Origin: Acidimicrobiia bacterium UBA6912 | GTDB taxonomy: Bacteria > Actinomycetota > Acidimicrobiia > Spongiisociales > UBA5794 | Reading direction: 5' to 3' | DNA: 10,564 nt | NCBI GenBank assembly: GCA_002450985.1 | Contig: DKBA01000006.1 | Coordinates: 607 to 11,170, forward strand | In this document: in pieces, positions 1 to 5,427 of the stretch | Layout of the letters: the number at the start of each line of letters is the position of its first letter | Numbering within the stretch: the stretch's first letter is position 1 | Program-made: the position numbers and the translations under genes | Notes under the pieces: generated by a model | Seen by the model: only the letters and a program-made list of their open reading frames with translations | What the model was told of the DNA's origin: nothing | Databases searched by the model: none

Positions 1-217
1 CCGCCGCCAGCGCAACGACCTGGTCGTACGAGCGCCAGTAGTGGTCAGGCAGCGGCGGCGCACCCTCGCGGCCGCCCCACGGGGTCTCCCGGCTGGCCGG
101 AATGTGGCTGTGCTCCGGAAACCAGACGGACTCGAAGCCGCGCTCCTCGGCGGCAACGGCGAGCTCGACCGGCTGGATCGTGGTCTCGGTGGGAAAGATC
201 ATCAGGCCAATTCGCAT
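1..217 (-). CDS. LLM-class (luciferase-like) F420-dependent oxidoreductase, 5' part only
   Basis: The minus strand from the ATG at 217-215 stays open for 72 codons to the window edge, so only the N-terminus is present. It begins MRIGLMIFPTETTI, followed by a helix with AEERGFESVWFPEHSHIP and then a WRSYDQVVALAA segment. This matches the N-terminal strand/helix pair of bacterial luciferase-like monooxygenases, especially the actinobacterial group that uses coenzyme F420; the FPEHSHIP stretch is typical. Such enzymes are cytosolic TIM barrels that carry out hydride transfer or oxygenation on varied substrates. The substrate cannot be inferred here. The start is supported by a TAGGCT box 7 bases upstream of the ATG, with no Shine-Dalgarno sequence between, which suggests a leaderless message. 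F420 rather than FMN use is inferred from the subfamily resemblance. Confidence 0.82.
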   Translation of the reverse strand, partial: MRIGLMIFPTETTIQPVELAVAAEERGFESVWFPEHSHIPASRETPWGGREGAPPLPDHYWRSYDQVVALAA

Positions 218-224
218 GAGCGGC

Positions 225-230
225 AGCCTA
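225..230 (-). promoter_or_regulatory. Candidate -10 box TAGGCT of a leaderless promoter
   Basis: On the minus strand TAGGCT (230 to 225) is followed by 7 bases and then the ATG of the luciferase-like gene. No purine-rich ribosome binding site fits in that gap. This TAnnnT-to-start spacing is the usual leaderless layout in actinobacteria. No good -35 hexamer was recognised. Confidence 0.45.
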
Positions 231-292
231 TCGGCTCGTGCGGCGCCCACCGGGTCGCCGACGAGCGTTCGCATTCGGGGTCGATTCCCACC

Positions 293-1111
293 TCACGCCC
301 GGATCACGTACACACGATCCTCGAGCTTGCCGATCATGCGGTAGATGGTCCAGAGGGTGTTGCCGAGAACCACTCGGTAGGGCACCACGCCCATCTGCTC
401 GACGAACCGGTCCCTCTCCCGGTTCAAGCGTGCCGCACGGAGCAGACGCTTCTCGCCGTCCTCGCTCTCGAGCAGGTGCTCGAGCCACTCCGACGCCACC
501 CGGTCGATCACGTCGATCGTGAAGCCGGCCGCTTCCACGGTCCGTTCGAAGAGCTCGCTGTCGAGTCGCTCTGGCACCTGGGCGAGATCGGCGCTCAGCC
601 GGGCCGCCTCCTTCGGCTCGAGCAACGGTGTCGCAAACACGTCGTGGATCACCATGGCCCCGCCGGGCCTGAGCACGCGCCGGCACTCCGCGAGCGCACC
701 CTCCAGGTCTTCTACGTGCCCGATCATGTCCCTCGAGAAGACCGCGTCGAACACGTTGTGGGGAGCGGGAATGTCGTTGATCGACCCCAGCTCGTTGTCG
801 ACGAGGTGGCCATGCTCGTGATCGGCGATGGCCTGCGAACCGAGGTCGATGTTCGCCTGGACAGGATCGACCGACAGGACCCGACACCCGAACCGCTCGG
901 CGAGCTCGAGCGCCTGGGCTGCGTCACGGCCCCCGATGTCGAGGACGTAGCCGCCTTCCCCGACGCCCAAGGCCCCGAACGCGTCGTACATCGACGTCCG
1001 CGGTCTCGGGTCGAGGCTGAGGTCCGCCATCGCAACGGCGTCCTCCCACTCGATGCCCCAATCGCCGTACATCTGCTCGACGGTCAGCGGGGTGGTGAAG
1101 TCGTCAGCCAT
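293..1111 (-). CDS. Class I SAM-dependent methyltransferase
   Basis: This 272-residue protein has a Rossmann-type methyltransferase core. The SAM-binding motif I is VLDIGGRD at residues 56-63; the last part departs from the commoner GCG or GTG. The acidic residue ending strand 2 is D82 in SVDP. A motif IV-like FDAVFSRDMIGHVED lies at 121-135, and LRPGGAMVIHD at 147-157 is the usual post-motif strand of UbiE/Methyltransf_11 enzymes. The roughly 110 residues after this are helical and probably recognise the substrate, which is unknown (small molecule more likely than nucleic acid). The ATG at 1111 gives a full N-terminus; a run of G just upstream could be a weak ribosome binding site. The gene is co-oriented with the luciferase-like gene 75 bases downstream, but that gene seems to have its own promoter. 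Confidence 0.85.
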   Translation of the reverse strand: MADDFTTPLTVEQMYGDWGIEWEDAVAMADLSLDPRPRTSMYDAFGALGVGEGGYVLDIGGRDAAQALELAERFGCRVLSVDPVQANIDLGSQAIADHEHGHLVDNELGSINDIPAPHNVFDAVFSRDMIGHVEDLEGALAECRRVLRPGGAMVIHDVFATPLLEPKEAARLSADLAQVPERLDSELFERTVEAAGFTIDVIDRVASEWLEHLLESEDGEKRLLRAARLNRERDRFVEQMGVVPYRVVLGNTLWTIYRMIGKLEDRVYVIRA

Positions 1112-1588
1112 TCCCCCACCCTACGGCCGACACCGGTGAGCCGCGTAGACGGGGCCCCACGGACCCGATCAGACCGTCGTCGATCGCAGCACCCACCAGC
1201 AGCGAGGTCGACTTCGAGACCGAGAACAGCATCGAGGCGGTCGCGGCGTCGTGACCGGGTGCGTACCACTCGTACACGATCTCGCCGCCTTGCACGACCA
1301 CCATGGCCAGACCGCCGTGCTCGGCCATCACCGTACCGATCGGCTGTGCCTCATCGTCCAACCTCACCACCGGCTCGGGTCCCTCGGCCATCGCCCACGG
1401 TCGTGGGTCGGGTGATGGCGCAGTCGCCCGACCCGGGTATTCGAGGTGAGCCCACACCGTCGTTCGTGCCGTGGGTGACCGCCCGCCACGGCATCCGGGC
1501 CGATCGCCCAGGCCCACGCCCCCATGGCGAACACGAAGATCAGAGCGAGCGTCCCGAGCGTGATCAGGATGCGGCGTAGCCAGCGCAC
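1104..1588 (-). pseudogene. Degraded beta-lactamase-family serine hydrolase (frameshifted, 3' truncated)
   Basis: From a GTG at 1588 the minus strand encodes a membrane anchor: an Arg-rich start (RWLRR), then a hydrophobic helix including LITLGTLALIFVFAMGAWAW, ending AIGPDAV. That frame soon becomes low-quality and stops at 1364. A different minus frame carries the next family segment: PEPVVRLDDEAQPIG, then MVVVQGGEIVYEWYAPG, then the catalytic SxxK box in LFSVSKSTSLLVGAAIDDGLIGS. This is the N-terminal half of class C beta-lactamase/esterase-like serine hydrolases. The two parts need one frameshift, between about 1500 and 1450. After GLIGS (near 1158) homology ends abruptly and the frame stops at 1104, so roughly the last two thirds, including the Tyr-x-Asn and C-terminal motifs, are missing. 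The tail overlaps the methyltransferase start by 8 bases. Pseudogene status is inferred from the broken frame and truncation together. Confidence 0.75.
1118..1123 (-). promoter_or_regulatory. Candidate -10 box TAGGGT upstream of methyltransferase
   Basis: TAGGGT (1123 to 1118, minus strand) is followed by six bases (GGGGGA) and the methyltransferase ATG. It could be the -10 box of a leaderless or near-leaderless promoter. The G run could instead be a ribosome binding site for a transcript starting further upstream. No matching -35 is visible. Confidence 0.3.
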
Positions 1589-1722
1589 GAGCGTGAGCGT
1601 GGCCAGACGCGACCAGTCCGATCAGACGCCGCATGCGTGATGGCCAACGCCTACGTGCGGTCGATGGTCTGGGACGGAGTCGGATCGACGGCGTCGTCTC
1701 GCAGCGCACATCGTGACGGTGC

Positions 1723-1738
1723 AGAGCCCTTCGGCTCT
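1723..1738. repeat. Inverted repeat/hairpin, 6-bp stem
   Basis: AGAGCC (1723-1728) and GGCTCT (1733-1738) are exact reverse complements around a 4-base CTTC loop. It lies in the 292-base non-coding stretch between the pseudogene and the secreted-protein gene. It has no T tract, so it is not a classical terminator. It could be part of a structured 5' leader or a relic. Confidence 0.45.
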
Positions 1739-1774
1739 AGATCGGCATCTGGATCCTGGGACAGCATCGGGGCT

Positions 1775-1796
1775 GGACGGTGGCGCGTTGCCGTCC
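1775..1796. repeat. Inverted repeat/hairpin, 6-bp stem
   Basis: GGACGG (1775-1780) and CCGTCC (1791-1796) are exact reverse complements with a 10-base spacer. It is the second of three small dyads upstream of the gene starting at 1881. Taken alone it is barely above what a GC-rich sequence gives by chance. Confidence 0.3.
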
Positions 1797-1843
1797 GAAG
1801 GCTCATTGCCGTTGATTCCGCCGGGCGAATCCCATGAGCGATC

Positions 1844-1861
1844 GCCGGGGACGAGCCCGGC
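1844..1861. repeat. Inverted repeat/hairpin just before a ribosome binding site
   Basis: GCCGGG (1844-1849) and CCCGGC (1856-1861) pair perfectly across a 6-base loop. The stem ends 6 bases before the strong Shine-Dalgarno sequence GAAGGAGGAG, so it could affect translation of the secreted-protein gene. No ligand-binding element is recognised. Confidence 0.4.
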
Positions 1862-1867
1862 CGACCG

Positions 1868-1877
1868 AAGGAGGAGA
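1868..1877 (+). promoter_or_regulatory. Strong ribosome binding site deciding the 1881 start
   Basis: GAAGGAGGAG is a near-perfect Shine-Dalgarno sequence 3 bases before the ATG at 1881 (its AGGAGG core sits closer to the usual distance). It fixes the start here even though the frame is open further upstream to 1713. The signal peptide also begins at this ATG. Confidence 0.8.
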
Positions 1878-1880
1878 ATC

Positions 1881-2372
1881 ATGAGGACACGTATCGTGAC
1901 GGTCCTCACCGTCGTGTGCCTGCTCCTGGGCGTGATGGCCGCAGGCGTGATGGCTACCACCGATGAGGCCGCGCGGGCAAACGGCGGCGTGACCCGTTTC
2001 GAGGTCATCGTCGTCGCAAACCCTGAGACCGAGGCGTACTACGAGTGGGGTTGGACCCTGTACGAGGAGATCAGGACGACGGACGGGGAGCACCTCGGCC
2101 TTGGCGGCGGGCCGTGCTTCAACCTGAGTCCGGACTCGGAGATCCTGGAGGACGCCGTGTGCGACCTCGGCATGCGGTTTCCCGACGGCACCATCACGGT
2201 CAACGGTGCCATCAACCTGACCGAGTGGGCTGCGGGTGAGACGGTCATGGCGGTCACCGGAGGAACCGGGAAGTTCGCACACGTGAGCGGCGAAGTGGCG
2301 ATCATCCCGGCCGAGGACTTCACCTACTCGAGGGTGATCTTCTACCTGAGGAACGCCAAGGCCCGCTACTGA
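1881..2372 (+). CDS. Secreted allene oxide cyclase/dirigent barrel-like protein
   Basis: This 163-residue protein starts with a signal peptide: MRTR, then a hydrophobic core at about residues 5-24, with likely cleavage after VMA near residue 25. The mature part is rich in beta strands. It has TRFEVIVVA near 38-46, FPDGTITVNGAINLTE at 100-115 and, most telling, AVTGGTGKFAHVSGEV at 124-139. This Gly-rich hairpin (GGTGKFA..GEV) marks the allene oxide cyclase barrel-like fold, shared with plant dirigent proteins and many small bacterial secreted proteins. C79 and C94 could form a disulphide. Known plant members cyclise an epoxide or direct radical coupling; for bacterial members the role is largely unknown, so no reaction is assigned. 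It stands alone, divergent from the pseudogene and convergent with the aldehyde dehydrogenase. Confidence 0.72.
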   Translation: MRTRIVTVLTVVCLLLGVMAAGVMATTDEAARANGGVTRFEVIVVANPETEAYYEWGWTLYEEIRTTDGEHLGLGGGPCFNLSPDSEILEDAVCDLGMRFPDGTITVNGAINLTEWAAGETVMAVTGGTGKFAHVSGEVAIIPAEDFTYSRVIFYLRNAKARY

Positions 2373-2442
2373 CCGCCTCGACGCTCACGCCGATCACCGC
2401 ATGACGGCTGGACGCGGGGAGACGTCGCGGTCAGTCGAACCC

Positions 2443-2479
2443 GGGGCGTGGCGCTCGCCGGAAGCGTGCGCCACGGCCC
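2443..2479. terminator. Strong GC-rich hairpin between convergent genes, probable bidirectional terminator
   Basis: Reading inward, GGG 2443-2445 pairs with CCC 2477-2479, then there is one G/G mismatch. CGTGGCGC 2447-2454 then pairs with GCGCCACG 2468-2475, followed by a T/T mismatch. Finally CGC 2456-2458 pairs with GCG 2464-2466 around a 5-base CGGAA loop, giving 14 pairs in all. It sits 70 bases after the secreted-protein stop and 20 bases past the aldehyde dehydrogenase stop, so it can serve both. Neither side has a T tract, which is common for actinobacterial hairpin terminators. Confidence 0.6.
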
Positions 2480-2483
2480 GTGC

Positions 2484-2497
2484 GGGCGATGGCGCCC
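2484..2497. repeat. Small hairpin directly after the aldehyde dehydrogenase stop
   Basis: GGGCG (2484-2488) and CGCCC (2493-2497) pair across a 4-base ATGG loop, immediately beyond the aldehyde dehydrogenase TGA on the minus strand. It may add to termination by the larger hairpin at 2443-2479. It is short enough to be chance in this base composition. Confidence 0.3.
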
Positions 2498-2498
2498 C

Positions 2499-3935
2499 TC
2501 AGACGTTGCCCAGGTTGATCACCATCGTCTGGAGGTCGGTGAACTCGTCGACTTTGCCGCGCCCCCAGCCGGTGTCGGTGCCGGCAGCGCCGCCGAACGG
2601 CTGGAACGTCTCCCAGAAGTCGGTTGAGTCGTTGACGATGACCGTGCCGGAGCGGATCCGGTCGGTGTACCAGAACGCCCGCTCCAGGCTGGACGTGAAG
2701 ACCGCCGCTTGCAGCCCGAGCCGGGTGCGGTTGGCCATCGCCACCGCCTCGTCGTCGCTGGGAACGGTCAGGACCGGCAGCACCGGACCGAACGACTCCT
2801 CCTGAGACACCGCCGACTCCTCCGGCACCCGGTCGAGCAGCGTGAAGTCGTAGTAGAGGTTGGTCGGGTATCCGGAGGCCCGGCCACCGCCCACCAGCAC
2901 CTCGGCGCCCCGATCCCTGGCATCGGCGATGTGGCGGTCCATCTTCGCCGCCGTCGGCTCGTTGTTGAGCGGGCCCATGTTGATCCCCTCGACGAAGGGA
3001 TCACCGAGGCGGACCTCCTTCGCCGCCGCCAGCGAGCGCTCGATGAACTCGTCATGCACCGCGTCGACGACGATCACCCGCTCGGTGGCGCAGCACACCT
3101 GACCGGCGTTGTAGTAGGCGCCGTACACCGCAGCCGTCGCCGCCGCCTCGATGTTGCCATCGCTGGTGACGATGGTGGGCCCGTTGCCCGACATCTCCAT
3201 GATCGACCGCTTCACCCCCATCTGGGAGATGATGCGCTTCCCCGTCGCCGACGATCCGGTGAAGCCGATGGCGTCGACACCGTCGTGGGTGACCAGCATC
3301 TCGCCGATCTCCGCCTCGCCGGGGATGATCGAGACCAGTCCCTTCGGTACCCCCGCCGCGTCGAACGCCTTGGCGAGCTCGAGCAGCGCCCATGCGGTGT
3401 GGATCGGCGGCTTCACGATGACGGCGTTGCCGGTGGCGAGCCCCGGGCCCAGATACTCGAGCGGGATGGTGACCGGGAAGTTCCACGGGGTGATCGCCGC
3501 CCACACGCCGACCGGGCGGCGGAAGGTGAACATCCGCACGTTGCGGTCGGTGGTGGGGATGACGCTCCCCATCAGCCGCTTCACGTCCTCGGCCGACTCG
3601 GTGAAGTACCCGTTGGCCTCCTCGATGTCGCCGAGCGACTCCTCGTGGTAGGGCTTGCCCTGCTCCAAGGTCTGGATGCGGGCGATGTCCTCGACCATGG
3701 GCTCGATGGCGGCGGCGATACGGTGGTTGAGCTCGGCCCGCTCGATCGCCGACCAGTGGCGGTACTCGTCCTGCGCCGCCCTGGCGGCGGCCACCGCCCG
3801 ATCGACGTCGGCCCGGCTCGCATAGGGCACGTCGGCGATGTGCTCGCCGGTGACGGGTGACATCAGGCGATGCACGGAGTCTCCGGTCCCCTCCGTCCAC
3901 TCGCCGGCGATGTACAGCTTGACGGTCTCGACCAC
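2499..3935 (-). CDS. NAD(P)-dependent aldehyde dehydrogenase family protein
   Basis: This 478-residue protein spans the whole ALDH superfamily length. Seen in order: TPWNFPVT with the oxyanion Asn152; KPP with Lys175 of the cofactor site; GFTGSSATGK at 224-233; the general base E247 in MEMSGNGP; the catalytic Cys281 in NAGQVCCATER, with a second Cys beside it; and E380 in EESFGP. All catalytic residues are present, so it should oxidise an aldehyde to a carboxylate in the cytosol. One oddity is that the usual ELGG stretch after the general base reads EMSG. The substrate is unknown. The divergent neighbours (amine oxidase, aminotransferase) suggest an amino-aldehyde or semialdehyde. The GTG start at 3935 is preceded by GGAGGG (3945-3940) four bases away. 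It shares a 61-base divergent spacer, holding an inverted repeat, with the oxidase gene. Confidence 0.93.
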   Translation of the reverse strand: MVETVKLYIAGEWTEGTGDSVHRLMSPVTGEHIADVPYASRADVDRAVAAARAAQDEYRHWSAIERAELNHRIAAAIEPMVEDIARIQTLEQGKPYHEESLGDIEEANGYFTESAEDVKRLMGSVIPTTDRNVRMFTFRRPVGVWAAITPWNFPVTIPLEYLGPGLATGNAVIVKPPIHTAWALLELAKAFDAAGVPKGLVSIIPGEAEIGEMLVTHDGVDAIGFTGSSATGKRIISQMGVKRSIMEMSGNGPTIVTSDGNIEAAATAAVYGAYYNAGQVCCATERVIVVDAVHDEFIERSLAAAKEVRLGDPFVEGINMGPLNNEPTAAKMDRHIADARDRGAEVLVGGGRASGYPTNLYYDFTLLDRVPEESAVSQEESFGPVLPVLTVPSDDEAVAMANRTRLGLQAAVFTSSLERAFWYTDRIRSGTVIVNDSTDFWETFQPFGGAAGTDTGWGRGKVDEFTDLQTMVINLGNV

Positions 3936-3962
3936 GATGCCCTCCGCTCACGATTTTCCTAC

Positions 3963-3984
3963 AACACTGTTGCGTGACAGTGTT
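3963..3984. promoter_or_regulatory. Perfect inverted-repeat operator, likely the TetR binding site
   Basis: AACACTGT at 3963-3970 is the exact reverse complement of ACAGTGTT at 3977-3984, with a 6-base spacer; the 22-base span fits TetR-family operators. It is one of the few AT-rich patches in the window. It lies between the divergent aldehyde dehydrogenase and oxidase genes and shares base 3984 with the TATATT box. A TetR gene ends the oxidase operon, so local autoregulation is the simplest reading. The site itself is seen; the identity of the binding protein is inferred. Confidence 0.65.
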
Positions 3985-3989
3985 ATATT
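3984..3989 (+). promoter_or_regulatory. -10 box TATATT of a probable leaderless promoter
   Basis: TATATT lies exactly 7 bases before the GTG at 3997, so a transcript starting about 7 bases downstream would begin at the start codon itself. No Shine-Dalgarno sequence is present in between. The reverse strand reads TAATAT at 3990-3985, so the same AT core could also drive the aldehyde dehydrogenase. The -35 region is poor, around 3959-3964. Confidence 0.55.
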
Positions 3990-3993
3990 ACAC

Positions 3994-4007
3994 GACGTGA
4001 CCACGTC
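3994..4007. repeat. Inverted repeat straddling the oxidase start codon
   Basis: GACGTG (3994-3999) and CACGTC (4002-4007) are perfect reverse complements separated by AC, and the GTG start lies inside the left arm. It could be a second regulator site over the transcription start, or chance in GC-rich DNA. Confidence 0.35.
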
Positions 4008-5391
4008 ATCGCTCAACTCCGCCACCACCCGCCCCCTGTGGTGGGAAGGTCTCGACGGCGAGCTCGGCGGCCGCGATCCGCTCCGCACCGACCTCGACGT
4101 CGACGTCGTCATCGTCGGCGCCGGCTACACCGGACTGTGGACCGCCTATGAGCTGGCCCTCGCCGATCCGGCGTTGCGCATCGCCGTGCTCGAGCGCGCC
4201 CACGTCGGGTTCGGCGCCTCGGGACGCAACGGCGGCTGGTGCTACGACGGATTCGCCGGCGGGCTGGGCCGTCTCGAGAAGATGGCGGATCTCGACACAA
4301 CCCGGGCCTTCGCCGCCGCGCTGCGCGAGACCGTCGACGTCGTCGGCAAGGTGGTGGCCGACGAGGGCATCGCCTGCGACTTCCACAAGGGCGGCAGCAT
4401 CGAGTTCCTCCGCAACGAGGGGCAGCGCATCCGCGCCGAGGACGACGTCGCCGAGGCCCGGCGCTACGGATGGACCGAGGACGAGCTGCGCCTCCTCTCC
4501 CCCGCCGAGGCTCGGGAGGTCGGCAACAGCCCGCACCTCCACGGCGGCCTGTGGTCGGCCCACACCGCCGCCATTCAGCCCATCAAGCTCGCCCTCGGCC
4601 TCGCCGCCGCCGCCGAACGTCGCGGTGTGCAGATCTTCGAGCACACGGCGGTCACTGCCATCGCACCGGGGAGGGTCACCACCGCCGCCGGCGCCACGGT
4701 CGCCGCCCCCGTCGTCGTGCGGGCCACCGAGGGGTATACGGCGGAGATCCCCGGGCACCATCGCCGGCTGGCGCCGCTGTACTCGATCATGCTCGCCACC
4801 GAGCCGCTCCCGGAGGCGCTGTGGAACGACATCGGGCTCGCCGACCGCCAGACGTTCGGCGACCTGCGCCACCTCGTGATCTACGGGCAGCGGACCGCCG
4901 ACGGCCGCGTCGCCTTCGGCGGCCGCGGCGCCCCGTACGACTACGGCTCGCACATCCGCACCAACGCCGACTTCCCCGCCGCCACCTTCCACCCGGTTCG
5001 TGAGGCGCTGGTCGAGGTCTTCCCGCAACTCGCCGATGTCGCCATCACCCATCGTTGGGGCGGCGTGCTCGGCGTGGCACGGAGCTGGCTGCCCACCGTC
5101 GGGCTCGACCGCACCACCGGCATCGGCTGGGCGGGCGGCTACGTCGGCTCCGGCGTCGCCGCCACCAACCTCGCCGGTCGCACCCTCGCCGACCTCATCA
5201 CCGGGAAGACCACCCTGCGCACCCGCTTCCCGTGGGTCGATGTGCGCACCCGCAACTGGGAGCCGGAGCCGTTCCGGTGGCTCGGCATCAACGCCGCCCT
5301 CAAGGTGATGACGAGCGCCGACGCTGCCGAGCAGCGCACCGGCACGCCTGCGAGGCGAGCCGACGCCATGTGGTGGCTGGCGAAGCACTGA
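3997..5391 (+). CDS. FAD-dependent amine oxidoreductase, DAO family (PuuB-like)
   Basis: Starting at GTG 3997 the protein has 464 residues, the usual length for D-amino-acid-oxidase-fold flavoproteins of the gamma-glutamylputrescine oxidase type. The dinucleotide fold is VVIVGAGYTGLWTAYEL, with GAGYTG at residues 41-46 and the ribose-binding Glu66 in AVLE. GFGASGRNGGW at 71-81 is the flavin/substrate loop typical of PuuB-like members. Near the C-terminus are HRWGGVLGVARSWLPTVG and GIGWAGGYVGSGVAATNLAGRTLAD, the closing FAD-binding part. It should oxidise a primary or secondary amine to an imine/aldehyde. The exact amine is unknown, and the PuuB likeness covers the family rather than the substrate. 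The frame is open upstream and an ATG at 3937 is possible, but it precedes the operator and promoter; the GTG 7 bases after TATATT is preferred. First gene of a three-gene operon. Confidence 0.87.
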   Translation: MTTSSLNSATTRPLWWEGLDGELGGRDPLRTDLDVDVVIVGAGYTGLWTAYELALADPALRIAVLERAHVGFGASGRNGGWCYDGFAGGLGRLEKMADLDTTRAFAAALRETVDVVGKVVADEGIACDFHKGGSIEFLRNEGQRIRAEDDVAEARRYGWTEDELRLLSPAEAREVGNSPHLHGGLWSAHTAAIQPIKLALGLAAAAERRGVQIFEHTAVTAIAPGRVTTAAGATVAAPVVVRATEGYTAEIPGHHRRLAPLYSIMLATEPLPEALWNDIGLADRQTFGDLRHLVIYGQRTADGRVAFGGRGAPYDYGSHIRTNADFPAATFHPVREALVEVFPQLADVAITHRWGGVLGVARSWLPTVGLDRTTGIGWAGGYVGSGVAATNLAGRTLADLITGKTTLRTRFPWVDVRTRNWEPEPFRWLGINAALKVMTSADAAEQRTGTPARRADAMWWLAKH

Positions 5392-5427
5392 ATCGAAGAG
5401 GCCGATCGTGAGCATCGAGGAGCAGAC

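Noticed and set aside
41..1579. A 512-codon plus-strand frame across the first genes.
   Set aside because: It is antisense to the luciferase-like, methyltransferase and serine hydrolase sequences and shows no domain of its own.
1589..1880. Possible small coding frames in the gap before the secreted protein.
   Set aside because: The available frames lack ribosome binding sites and recognisable domains; I see only the three dyads and the Shine-Dalgarno sequence of the next gene.
2709..3860. A 383-codon plus-strand frame opposite the aldehyde dehydrogenase.
   Set aside because: The minus strand has every ALDH catalytic motif in order; this frame is a low-complexity mirror rich in Arg, Gly, Asp and His.
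3838..3996. An upstream extension of the FAD oxidase to 3838 or to the ATG at 3937.
   Set aside because: It would run antisense through the aldehyde dehydrogenase start and across the operator; the GTG at 3997 matches the expected N-terminal length and the promoter spacing.
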